DNA from: Blastocystis hominis
Lineage: Eukaryota > Sar > Bigyra > Opalinata > Blastocystidae
Length of the DNA: 64,000 bases
Direction of reading: 5' to 3'
NCBI RefSeq assembly: GCF_000151665.1
Contig: NW_013171865.1
Location: 92,001-156,000, forward strand
The translations under genes and the position numbers were made by a program. Numbering within the stretch: position 1 is the first letter of the stretch; every line of letters starts with the position of its first letter. Shown here piece after piece: positions 54,638-64,000 of the stretch. The notes below the pieces were generated by a model. The model was given only the letters and a program-made list of their open reading frames with translations. It was not told the DNA's origin and did not search any database.

Positions 54638-57600
54638 TTACTTTCGGAACCACGATCGCTCCGTCCGTTCCGTCCGCTCCGCGCTCTCCGTCTTCCCCGG
54701 CACGGCTCCATTCTTCGCCTCTGCAATCGCATTAAGCAGCAATTTCTCCTGCATAGGCTTCAGCTTCATCTCTACGCCTCACTCCTCCCCTCTACTCCAA
54801 CTCGCCACATCGCTACTCGTCAACTGCAGCATCTGCTCCACCGAACTCACTCCCATCTTCCTCACCGCCTCTCCAAACTGCTCCACCGAGTGCACAAACA
54901 TCCACTCCGCCAGCTCGTCGTCTTCCTCTCCTTCCTCCGCCTCGCGTCTTCGCGCCACGCCACGATCCGACCACTCGCTCCATCCATTACAATTCTTCGC
55001 GCGAACCCGCACACTCACCATCTCACTGATCGGGTTTTCGATCGTCAGCGCTACCCATCACCTCTCTCCTTCTTCTTCTCCTACACTCTCCACTCCACTG
55101 ATTCCCCAGACTTCGCTTCTCTCCGCTCCCCAAATCCGTCGCTTCCGCCTCGAAAAACGTCGCTTCCGGAACGCCCTCGCCGCTGATTGGCCGCTTCCAC
55201 CGCACCACCAATCGCTTCTCGGAACACAAAAACACTTGCGGAACCGCGGGAGGCAGCGGCACGCGCGCACACGCCGTGAACGCGTCGACCGCCTCGCTGA
55301 TATTCAGCTCGGTCGCTAGCTGCACGGGTGTTTTTCCCGCGGTATTGGCGCGATCCAGCGCCGCCCCGCGGGTCACCAGGAAGCGAATCATCGCGGGGTT
55401 GGCGTAGAGCACCGCGAGGTGCAGCGGAGTGTTTCCGTCTTCGTCTGCCGCGTCAATTTCGACGCCTTTGGCCAGCAGCTGCAGCGCGACGTCTTCGAAG
55501 TGCCGCACGGGGTTCTGCGCGCAGAGCACGTGCAGCAAATTGCGTCGCCGCTCGCCCAGCACGCGCAGCGAAACGCCTAGGTGGAAACGGAGAAACAGAG
55601 GTACCGCGGGAGGCGAGAAGGAGGAGAGGCGCGGCGGAGGGAGCGAGGAGGGCGAAGAAAAGCGCGGAAGGAATGGCGGCAAACGAAGAAGTGGGGAGCG
55701 GAACCGCGCGGTCCAGAAGGAAGGAAAGCAGCGACGCGTCCGGCAGCAAACAGGCACATAACAGCGGAGAAACGCCCGGCAGGCCCGGCTAGACATCGAA
55801 TTCGAATCGAACGCAGACCAGATCGACCGTTTCGGTCAGAGAACACTGTTTCTCCTGCAAACAGCGAAGCGTGGCTTTGGCTGCGTGGCTGCTGCGACTC
55901 TGCAGAATCGTGAAATGCACCAGCGGCAATCCCTCCTACGCTTCACCGCGGTTCTGAGCGATTTACCGCCGAACGAAGCGACTGCAGACGCTCCGAACTC
56001 TGCGTCGAAAGCACCGAAACGTTTCCCGCCAACGCCGCCGCCAAGATTTCCGCATCCGACACTTCCGCGGGAATCGGCAAAGGCGACTCCGCGACCGTTT
56101 CATTGGACGCTGGAGGATTCGGCTCGGAGCTCTCCCGCGGTTTTTCCTGCGGATTGTCGGGCTGCTTCTCCTTGGGCTTCTCGTGCGTTTTTTCCCGCGG
56201 TTTGTCGTGTGGCTTGTCCCGCGGTTTTTCCTGCGGTTTGTCGGCGAGGCGCTCCGTTATTTTGCGCTCCAAAGTGCGTCGAATGGAGCCGAGCGTGGAC
56301 TCATTGGCCTTCTCCTTTTCCCTTTTTTCGCTCTCGCTGCTTTCCGATTCGCTGCTTTCCGATTCGCTGCTTTCCGATTCGCTCTTCTCTTCGATTGCCG
56401 CGGGAATCGCGCGGCTCCACGCGCCCCAGCCGTTTCCGTTCTCCAATCGGATCTTCGCGTTGTACTGCTTCCGCCGCTGCACCTCCTTCAATTCCACCAC
56501 CACTTCCCCAGTTTCTCCAGTTTCTCCAGTTTCTCCAGTTTCTCCAGTTTCTCTGGTGGAGAGATCGAGGATTTGGCGCGACGCGGAGGCCAGGAAGGAG
56601 TTTTCTTTCACGCTGATTTCCATCGATCGATACCCGAACACTGGGCACGTGCTCGCCAATGGCGGGAGTTTCACCACCAGCTGCACGTGCTCGCCGGCCT
56701 GGCGGACGGAGAGCGTCTGAACCGCGGGAGGCACGTCGCTGTATCGCTCCATGAGCGAAACGGCCTCGGCGAAGCCGCGTTCCCGCGCAAAATCGATGGG
56801 CGAAGATCCGTCGAGAACTTGGCGGGAAGGACTGATTCCCGCCTCCAGACAGAACTGAACCGCGGTTAAGTTCTTGGAACTGACGGCGAAATAGAGAAGG
56901 TTCCACCCGCTCGGCGGCGGCGTGGTAAACCGAATATCGAAGCCGTGCTGCACTAAAAACCCGACCACTTCCACGTGGCCGCTGATCATCGCCAGCACGA
57001 GGGCGTTTCGCCCGAGCTACGCGTAAAATCGGGGGTATTTTGGGACTTTGTCGACGGCGTGGAGCTCGGCGGCGGGCAGTCGCTCCATGCAAAGCTGGCA
57101 AATCTCGATGGATCCCTTGCTGGCCGCGAGGAGAAACGGGGAAATCTCCGCCTGCAGTGAAGGAGAGTCAAAACCCGAACATTGTCGCGCGCGGTGAGAT
57201 CGGCGCCGGCGTCGACGAGGATCTGCACGGCGGAGAGATGGTTGTTGAAGATCGCGAAGTGCAGCGCCGTCGTGTGCAGCTAGATCGAAGAATCCCCGCG
57301 GGACTACCGCGTTGCCTGCGTTGATGTCGAACTGGCCGGTCTGGAGAAGCCAGTGGAGAAGCTCGTCGCGGCCGCTGCGCGCGGCGGCCATGAGGAGCGT
57401 CTGTCCGTTGCGCGTGCGGAGGGAGCGGAGGTCGACGTGCGCCTCGACCTGCTGGATGGCGACGGGCACGCCGCCGTCGAGGATCTGCTGGATCAGCGCG
57501 TCGGCGGCCTCGCTGGGGGGCTGAGAGGAGGAAGAGGAGGACGGCGGCTGGGGAGCGGAGTGGCGCTTGGGCGAACGAGCCGCGGGGCTGTCGGAGGAAG

Positions 57601-59396
57601 AGTCCGAGGAAGAATCGGATGAAGAGTCCGATGAGTCCGATGAGTCCGATGAGTCCGATGAGTCCGATGAGTCCTTGGGAGAAGACTTGGGTGTGGATTT
57701 GGGAGTGGATTTAGGTGTGGTTTTGGGTGTGGTTTTCGATTTCTCACTCGATTTGGACTTGGACTTGGATTTGGATTTGGATTTGGATTTGGATTTGGAT
57801 TTCGGTTTTCGTTCCTCGGGAGAAGATTCGCTCTCCGAACTCTCCGAACTCTCCTCCACCGGCACAAACTCAAACTTGATTTCCTCTTCCTTCTCCTTCT
57901 CCTTTTCCACCTTTTCCTTCTCCTTTTCCCCTTTCTTCTTCGGTGCAAACCCGTTCAATTCCACGGTGACCGCGTTCGAGAACGCTCCGAACCCGTACTT
58001 GTTTCCACATCGCAATCGCACCACGTACTGCTGCTGCGCCACCGGCAGCTCCACCACGCACTCACAACTCGGCGATACCCAGTTCTTCTCCGGCAATGCC
58101 CGCTTCACAAACACCGCAGGATCGCTCTTCGCCAGTTCCTCCACTTTCTCGTCCATCGGTTCCACGTTTCCACACTTCCGATCGAACCGAATCGCTTCGA
58201 TTCGCTGCTTCGCTTCGTCCTCCGGCTCCGGACCGCGCGTGGCGCTCTTCAGCGTTTCCACGGTTCTCCAGGAGTCGAAAAACTTGTTCTGCTTGATCTG
58301 CACTTCCACGGCGTCGATCGGCGGGAAATAATTCGGCTGCGCGGGCAATGCCCAGTGCAGCTCGGCCTCGCCCTTCCGCCTGGTCTTGAACGTCGCGATC
58401 TTGCAGGGAGGTTCGGGCGGCGCGGTGATTCCGTGGAGAAAGTCGGCGATCTCGGGGTGGCCGGCGTTGGTCGCGAGAACGTCGGGAAAAAGCCCCGCTT
58501 TGTTGCGACAATTGATCATAGCGCCGTGGTAGATGAGGTAGGTGAGGCAGCGACGGTAGCCCTGCTCGGCGGCGAGGTGGATACACGTGTTGCCGAGCTG
58601 GGAGTGAGGAGGAAAAGGAAGAGAGACGGAATCGAGGAGATTCAGGTTGATGTTGGTGTAGGTGTAGAGGAAGTCGAGGACGGGGAGATTGTCTTTCAGA
58701 GTGGCTTGCTGGAGCAGATTACGCTTGTGCTGGGCGTCAGAGAGGGTAATGAAATGCACTTCGTCAAACACGTTCACAGAAGCACCGTATTTCATGAGGA
58801 GAGCGATCGAGTAGACGCTGCAGTTACCAGAAATGGCGAGCGAAAGGACATCACGACGATCCTATCAAATGAAATGATTCATAGGCGAAAACGTTTGTAA
58901 GCTCGTTTATGTTTCCGACTTTGCCGCTCTTCAGCAGAATTTCGATGGTTTCGTTGCCACCCTGGCAACAGGCGATATGGAGGGTATTTCGACCCGTCTA
59001 ATCGTGATCAGGACAAGGGTGGACAATACATTGTCCTTATCATTCGGATCAGCTCCATGTTCGAGAAGATATCCAACAATGTCCGCATTGTTTTTGTAGG
59101 CAGCATGACCGAGCGCATTTCCACCTTTCTACAGAGAATCCTACGTAAATAAATCCCACTTTGTTCTTCAGCAACACATTGGCCTTGTTTTCAATCAAAT
59201 ATTGTACAATCTCCATATATCCTTTCAAACAGGCTACCAGCAAGGCGGATCGCCCATCCTACACCATGAACCCAAGATAGGATCTCAATACAGGTCTTTG
59301 CGCATCGATATTATCTCCATTTTCAATACAACTCTTCACCCCCTCCAAATCCTTGTTTTCCGTGCAAGTAATAATCTTGGGAACAGAAGAAGACAT
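54638..59396 (-). CDS. Ankyrin-repeat / fibronectin III / SAM domain protein
   Basis: Large scaffold protein, about 1,450 residues. Start ATG 59394-59396, directly behind the USP22-like gene. N-terminal ankyrin repeats ('DGRSALLVACLKGYMEIVQYL', 'NTCIHLAAEQGYRRCLTYLI'), then fibronectin-III-like modules ending in W/Y-x-x-W/F patterns ('VVRLRCGNKYGFGAFSNAV'), a Ser/Asp/Lys-rich linker, more ankyrins ('NGQTLLMAAARSGRDELLHW'), a second FN3, a third ankyrin block ('DGNTPLHLAVLYANPAMIRF'), a third FN3, and a C-terminal SAM domain ('LQLTSSDVAKMKLKPMQEKL' after removing a 30-nt intron). Several coding microsatellites lie in the linkers. Ankyrin plus FN3 plus SAM resembles ANKFN/ANKS adaptors, but with an interleaved order. 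Stop TAA 54638-54640. Many introns; one or two junctions unresolved. Confidence 0.75.
56505..56556 (-). repeat. 9-bp coding minisatellite
   Basis: About five units of TTTCTCCAG (plus strand) encode a Thr-Gly-Glu repeat in the ankyrin/FN3 gene. Confidence 0.85.
57600..57810 (-). repeat. Compound coding microsatellites
   Basis: A run of 9-bp GATGAGTCC units (57619-57673) encodes Asp-Ser-Ser repeats, followed by GTGGATTTGG-like and GGATTT hexamer repeats (to about 57805) encoding Lys-Ser/Thr-rich linker. All keep the frame. Confidence 0.85.
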
Positions 59397-59408
59397 AACG
59401 TTTTTTAA

Positions 59409-61078
59409 CTACGCAAACTGTATAAAAACAAGATATGCACTTCTAGCAAAACAATAGTTGAAAACACATAACTCTCCAAAAATCCCCCGGAATTTGTCCA
59501 ACAAACAAATCAGCTCAAAAGGCTGCTTGTCTTGTCCAGAACCGCTTTTCGCTGCTGGCTCGGATAAAACCGCTTTATATACAAGAAGATTACAGTTTTG
59601 AAGACCGGTAAGCAACTCTCCGAAACACGCTCCACCCGATCATCTGCAAATCGGTACCAACGTTCATGCAGATATAATAGCGTGCTATATTTTTGCTCCT
59701 CATCCACCAACACCGCACCATACAAATCATACACCTCTTTTCCCTCCCTTTCCCTTATCGAAATAACCAGAATCTTACTCTACATCGATTACGAGGCCTA
59801 CAAGAGGCAGCTTAGGAATCCATTTCTCCATCTCGAAAAACAGCAACAATGGCGAAAACTTCAAGCGAAACTCGATGGATCGATCCTGGGCAGCACCGCA
59901 AACTTCGCACTGCTTGTGTAGATTCTGTGTATACTTCCGAGTGGGGCGATTCTTCTCCATCCCTTGGTTCCACACGCAATCTTGTGATTCGAACCGCCCC
60001 AGGCTTTTCTGGCAAGATTCGCAATACACTTCATCTGTCCTCCATTCCTGATAAAATAAAGATTTAAAGTAGTTTGCATCAGTCGATGATTTTGTGAGTT
60101 CGGTGATAAAGCGGTCCAAGAAGAGTAAAGGACTTCTACTGCCTGAATCACGCAATTCTGGGTATTTCTACATCTATCATGAGCAACGACTCAACGAAAA
60201 CCTTCCAAAAGTAAAACACAAGTTTGGAGGGAACGACAAAGTGGTCAGAATTATCTGCGAATATGGACTGAACCATGTCTCGGAGGCAGCACAAGAAGCA
60301 ACCGAGCTTCAAACTGCTGTCTATCCCGTTTCGCATGAAACATTCCTACAATGGGAATTAGCAACCAAAAGAATACAAGTTGTGTGTGAAAATCACTGAA
60401 ATAATAGTCTAGAATGGGTGGAAGATGGAGAAACAGTTGTAAAACACAGTTCATGGAATCCGTTTCATGGAGATTCAACAAACCTTTTATACCTGCTACT
60501 GTGGTTTAGAACATCCCCAAAAAAACAAAGTACAAGAAGAGCTCCCCAACTGGTGATAATCGTGTGCAAGGCTCGAGTCCTCTATATTCTTCAAAAACGA
60601 TAAGCTCTTCTCTCTCAGCAAGGCACGGATGTCTCCTTTCGAAACAATTGTTTGGACTGTAACATCTTTGAGGACACGCAGTTCCAGGTTGTTGACGTCC
60701 TTACCACACCACAGACAATTGCTAGAAATTATGCAGAGTTGGATAGAAGGGCACATCTGTAGGTTGTCTGCCCAAAGTACGAGGGGATGCTGATATTCGA
60801 ATTGGTGTGATATTATACTCGATTCGTTTCCAGCAAACTGACACTACACATCAGCCTTAACAAAACCCTTTTACATGCATACAAATATACAATCCATTGC
60901 CAACAGCGCTTTCCTTTATGTGTAAAAACTACAAATCATTCAAATAGGGGAGACTCACGTCATACAGTTTTGATCGATCCGTATACATCATATATAGCAA
61001 GAACACATATGTACGAAGAATATCGTCACTTTCTCGAAGAAGTAGATCCAGATGGGAGCACTTACAGGAGCACTGCAT
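59409..61078 (-). CDS. USP22/Ubp8-like protein, catalytic residues apparently lost
   Basis: Resembles the deubiquitinase of the SAGA complex. Start ATG 61076-61078 (MQCSCKCSHLD). After splicing, a ZnF-UBP-like region reads 'CMHCQFAGNESSIISHQFEY', 'HPLVLWADNL', 'NCLWCGKDVNNLELR'. The peptidase fold starts 'GLLNLHETDSMNCVLQLFLH', where active USP22 has N-T-C-F-M-N-C; the Cys is Asp here. 'LGCFLCCLRDMVQSIF' matches the CLVCE helix, and zinc-binding CxxC pairs ('YCESCQKSLGRF', 'KQCEVCGAAQDR') are kept. At the C-terminus 'YDLYGAVLVDEEQKYSTLLY' lacks the GHY His, though 'WYRFADDRV' is kept. Stop TAG 59409-59411, 12 bp from the next ATG. The last two junctions are unsure. Confidence 0.65.
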
Positions 61079-61153
61079 CCTAACCCGTGTATTGGTGTTA
61101 CCAAAACCAAGCTAGTGGGAGACACAATAAAGGATCACTTTTAAACGCAAAAT

Positions 61154-61997
61154 GAATTTCGTGTGTGATGCTCACTGCCATCCAGCAGATCACTTGCTGC
61201 GAGGAAGGATCGATGAAATTATCAGCGAGTCTGTGAAAGCTGGTTTGACATTCATCGTGGGAGTGTCTGAACGGTGTAGTTCAATCGATTCATTTTGACG
61301 CGTAGATGAAGATGCCGTAGCTCTTCTAGCCCTCTCGGAGCGTTATCCCCAAATACGCCCTTGTATTGGACTACACCCATGGTATGTCCATGAAGAAAGC
61401 TTGGATGCGATGATTCAGCTCATCGAAGATAATCATGATCGACTTGCTGGAATTGGAGAGATCGGGTTGGATTTTGCCCAGCGAATTCTGTCTCAATCGC
61501 CCGTAGTTATGCTTCCAAAAATAGTAAGAGGATAGAGCATGAAAGAGTTGCAAATGGAGGCGTTTGTGCGCCAAATTACTGTTGCAAAGAAGTACAATCT
61601 TCCAGTCAATATCCACTCGCGTTATGCAGGCCACTACTGCATTGATGTGCTCATACAGCAAGGAGTGACGAAAGCACTGCTTCATGCGTACGACGGCAAC
61701 CTGAAATCCGTAAAGAAGGCATTGGCTGCCGGATACTACTTTTCGATTCCAGCCTCTGTAAGGGATGACGAGTCTTTCCAACGCCTTGCCAAAAATATTC
61801 CACTTTCCAATATGCTATTAGAAACAGATTCCCCTGCACTGAGCATTGATAAAGAAACTTATTCCTTGGGAAACGTAATCTGGTAAAGTCCTCTCTTCAT
61901 TTTTAGCAGTGCAAAACTTGCGTTTCGGAGATTCGCCGACTCTGTGGATATGAAGAAGACACAATTTGTGCGATGACGACTTCAAATTGTAAGACTT
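61154..61997 (+). CDS. TATD: TatD-family metal-dependent DNase
   Basis: Divalent-metal deoxyribonuclease of the amidohydrolase fold. Start ATG 61154-61156. Metal ligands: 'CDAHCHPAD' (HxH), 'GIGEIGLDF' (E), 'LPVNIHSRYAG' (H), 'ALLHAYDGN' (H) and 'LLETDSPAL' (D). Introns of 27, 33 and about 32 nt. In the last exon the frame runs past 'AMTTSN' with no stop through TGTTTGTA (61998-62005); the first genomic in-frame stop is inside the next gene. A polyadenylation-made stop is likely, but the T at -5 does not fit this motif copy, so the exact end is open. Confidence 0.85.
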
Positions 61998-62030
61998 TGT
62001 TTGTACATTACTCTGTTTTTGCAAAATACA

Positions 62031-62512
62031 ATGAAGAGAAAATGTGTCTTTTGTGAACTTAATAAAAATGATGGAAAGAATCGGATTTTGTTTCAGGTAG
62101 GTCATTTCTCTTCCTGATCAGCAGAATGAACGTTTTTATATCATACAAGATATTCGGCCATGTGCTAAGCACCACTATTTGGTAATTTCGAAGGAACACA
62201 TCCGCGATTGCAACGCATTAACGCATGAAGATTTAGATTTATGTATAACCTGATTTTCATGATAAAGTCTAGTAAACGAGATGGAATTGCTTGGTAACCG
62301 CATTTTGGATGAAAATGGGGCTACCGGGAAAAGAATGTAGGGAGTAGTCATTCATTTCCAATCTAGTTTGGGTTTTCATCAACGCCCCTGGCACTCAATC
62401 AGTCACCTTCACCTCCATTGCATTGAGCTCCCTTATAAGAATTGCCTAGCGAAGTTTACTCACAGTTTCCCTTTCCTCGTGAGCACTGAGAGAGTTAGAA
62501 AATGGATACAAT
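62031..62512 (+). CDS. HIT-family nucleotide-binding protein (HINT3-like), no genomic stop
   Basis: Small nucleotide hydrolase of the histidine-triad superfamily. Start ATG 62031-62033 ('MKRKCVFCEL', the zinc-type CxxC of HINT3/aprataxin-like proteins). 'RFYIIQDIRPCAKHHYLVIS' is the core strand pair; the triad is 'HLHLH' after a 30-nt intron. The C-terminus reads 'ERVRKWIQ', then the T of a TTC codon at 62512, which is 5 nt before TGTTTGTC (62517-62524). No genomic stop occurs in frame before the motif; the open frame would continue 60 codons with no homology. The ATG lies only about 25 bp after the TatD motif. Confidence 0.78.
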
Positions 62513-62716
62513 TCCTTGTTTGTCATACCAAACGATTCGTATTGAGCGATAGTGTTTGCAAAAATAAGAATGAATTGATCACATTTCAATCTTCAGAGAA
62601 GCGCGTTGATAAGCAAGAAACCACTGAACAGCTGAGTACTAAAAGACTTCAAATCGCTTATCCTGTGATTAGATCTTTCCTAAGTATTTGCAGAATCGTT
62701 GGGATCAGGCTCTAGT

Positions 62717-64000
62717 ATGTTTTCGATTAACAATCAACCTATTGTAATTGACTCTGGGACTGGGTAGGCGATACATGCCAATTCTAATTGGTTCAGATTT
62801 ACAAAAGTCGGCTTTGCTGGAAACGGGGCTCCAACGGCTATTTTCCCGACTGCCATTGCTTACCCTTCACATGTGCTCTTTTGAATTCGCAGTAATCGAA
62901 TAGAAGAGAACGACACGGTCCTTCCAGAGTCTGGACGATCTGGACTATTTTGTGGGAGAGCAAGCTTTCGGGAAGACTGACTACATTCCGACGTATCCGA
63001 TCCAGCATGGCATTATTCAAGACTGGAATAGCATGGAACGGATCTATGATTACTCTATTTACCAAGAACTGCGTTGTAATCCTGAGGATCACTACTTTTT
63101 AATAACGGAGCCGTTCAACAACACTCCGGTTTTGGATGGATGGAGCGATAAGTGGTAGGAGAACCGTGAATACACTGCCGAGGTGATGTTCGAGACCTTC
63201 AACGTTCCAGGAATGTACATTGCGACGCAGGCGGTGCTCTGTTTGTACGCAAACGAATTGTCGAAGAAGGATGGAGGCGCTGTAGTGTTTGATAGGGTTG
63301 ATTCGAATCAGATGAACTCGGCTGTTTCGGGCGTGGTGGTGGATGCTGGAGAAGGCGGGACCTCGATTATTCCTGTGGTATGATGTGTGTGGAGATGGTG
63401 AAAGGAAGGCGGAGGGCTATGTGTTGGGAGCTGCGGTGAAGACGCTTCCTCTGGGTGGCCACGATATTTCGGAGTTCATTCTGCGTCGTCTGCGCGAGCG
63501 CAACGAGCCCGTTCCGTCGGAGGACATTCTGGACGCCGTGAAGCAGGTGAAGGAATCGCTGTGCTACTGCTGCGGCAACCTGGTGAAGGAATTCTTTGCG
63601 TTCGACGAAGATCGGAGCAAGTTCAAAACGGTGTCTGGAATCAACGCTCGAACCCAGCAGGTGGTGTCAAAGACGACTACTGAGCGATAGAAATGGACGA
63701 TCGATGTGGGATACGAGCAGTTTTTGGCCCCCGAGCTGTTCTTCAACCCGGAGATTCTGAATCCTGAATATACGACGCCGTTGGCGAACTTGGTGGATCA
63801 AACGATCATGCGCTGTCCGGTGGATGTGCGTCGTCCGCTGTACAGCAACATCGTGGTGGCGGGCGGTTCCACGAAGTTTAAAGGATTTGACAAGCGACTG
63901 AGCCGCGACTTGAAGCGAATCGTGAAGGCTCGGTACGATGCGAACATTTCTGCGGTACGCGCGAAACTGCAGGGAAATCTTGAGATTCAAGGAAAGGAGA
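62717..64000 (+). CDS. ARP3: Actin-related protein 3 (ARP3), 5' part
   Basis: Subunit of the Arp2/3 complex that nucleates branched actin. Start ATG 62717-62719. Introns of 30-33 nt after 'IDSGTG', after 'IAYPSH', after 'TEPFNNTP', after 'IIPV' and after 'INARTQQ'. Actin-fold motifs: phosphate-1 loop 'VIDSGTG', '[17 protein letters not shown]', '[11 protein letters not shown]', '[18 protein letters not shown]' (the ARP3-specific version), phosphate-2 'VVDAGEG', '[17 protein letters not shown]'. About 380 residues are present; the last part runs off the window. An Asn/Asp-rich insertion follows '[11 protein letters not shown]', where other ARP3s are also variable. Confidence 0.93.

Noticed and set aside
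55328-56616. Long plus-strand frames opposite the ankyrin/FN3 gene
   Set aside because: Arg/Ala/Ser-rich translations without domains; minus-strand ankyrin, FN3 and SAM modules are continuous.
60571-60590. tRNA T-loop-like GGCTCGAGTCC
   Set aside because: No anticodon or acceptor stem can be formed around it, and it lies in the USP22-like coding region.

Overview
The window looks like nuclear DNA of Blastocystis, a gut stramenopile. Three things point there. Nearly every protein-coding gene has several tiny introns, mostly 28-37 nt with GT...AG ends. Genes are packed with intergenic gaps that fall to about 10-15 bp. Most genes end just before a TGTTTGTT-like motif, and several have no genomic stop codon before it. 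Formation of stop codons by polyadenylation next to this motif is a published peculiarity of Blastocystis. No prokaryotic, viral, CRISPR or transposon features were recognised.

Layout: 1-2.4 kb holds the 3' part of an exocyst SEC10 gene facing a TRM7-type tRNA methyltransferase, then tRNA-Arg(TCG). 3-11 kb has a TALE homeobox gene, CstF-64, a long SIN3 gene and cytosolic HSP70. 11-18 kb has the actin regulator AIP1/WDR1, a small MIT/USP8-dimer-like gene and a multi-bromodomain gene. 18-33 kb has PepD dipeptidase, a HOOK-like coiled-coil gene, an MRH-EGF receptor, a PAK-type kinase, a CCDC43-like gene, epsin, a secreted C45-like hydrolase and symplekin. 33-40 kb has proteasome beta2, an eIF2-alpha kinase, ribosomal protein eS8 and a single-pass membrane protein.

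40-45.5 kb is different. It is AT-rich and gene-poor, with two paralogous leucine-rich-repeat genes, at least the first with MORN-like repeats, in which each LRR unit is its own exon. 45.6-64 kb returns to compact housekeeping genes: an LRR gene fused to a PP6-regulator (SAPS) domain, ribosomal protein uS15, an AGC kinase, a proline-rich protein, a small ORFan, HSP104 behind a perfect heat-shock-element array, an ankyrin/FN3/SAM protein, a USP22-like protein that appears to lack its catalytic cysteine, TatD, a HIT protein and the 5' part of ARP3.

The genes do not form one pathway, but two themes stand out. CstF-64 and symplekin, two partners of the 3'-end machinery, lie in the same window as at least six genes whose stop codon seems to be made by that machinery. 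Second, three introns carry ATATCC donors typical of U12-type (minor spliceosome) introns, one of them a 36-nt AT-AC intron. Exon joins were done by eye from frame, splice-site and homology continuity; multi-exon spans are given as whole-gene coordinates.
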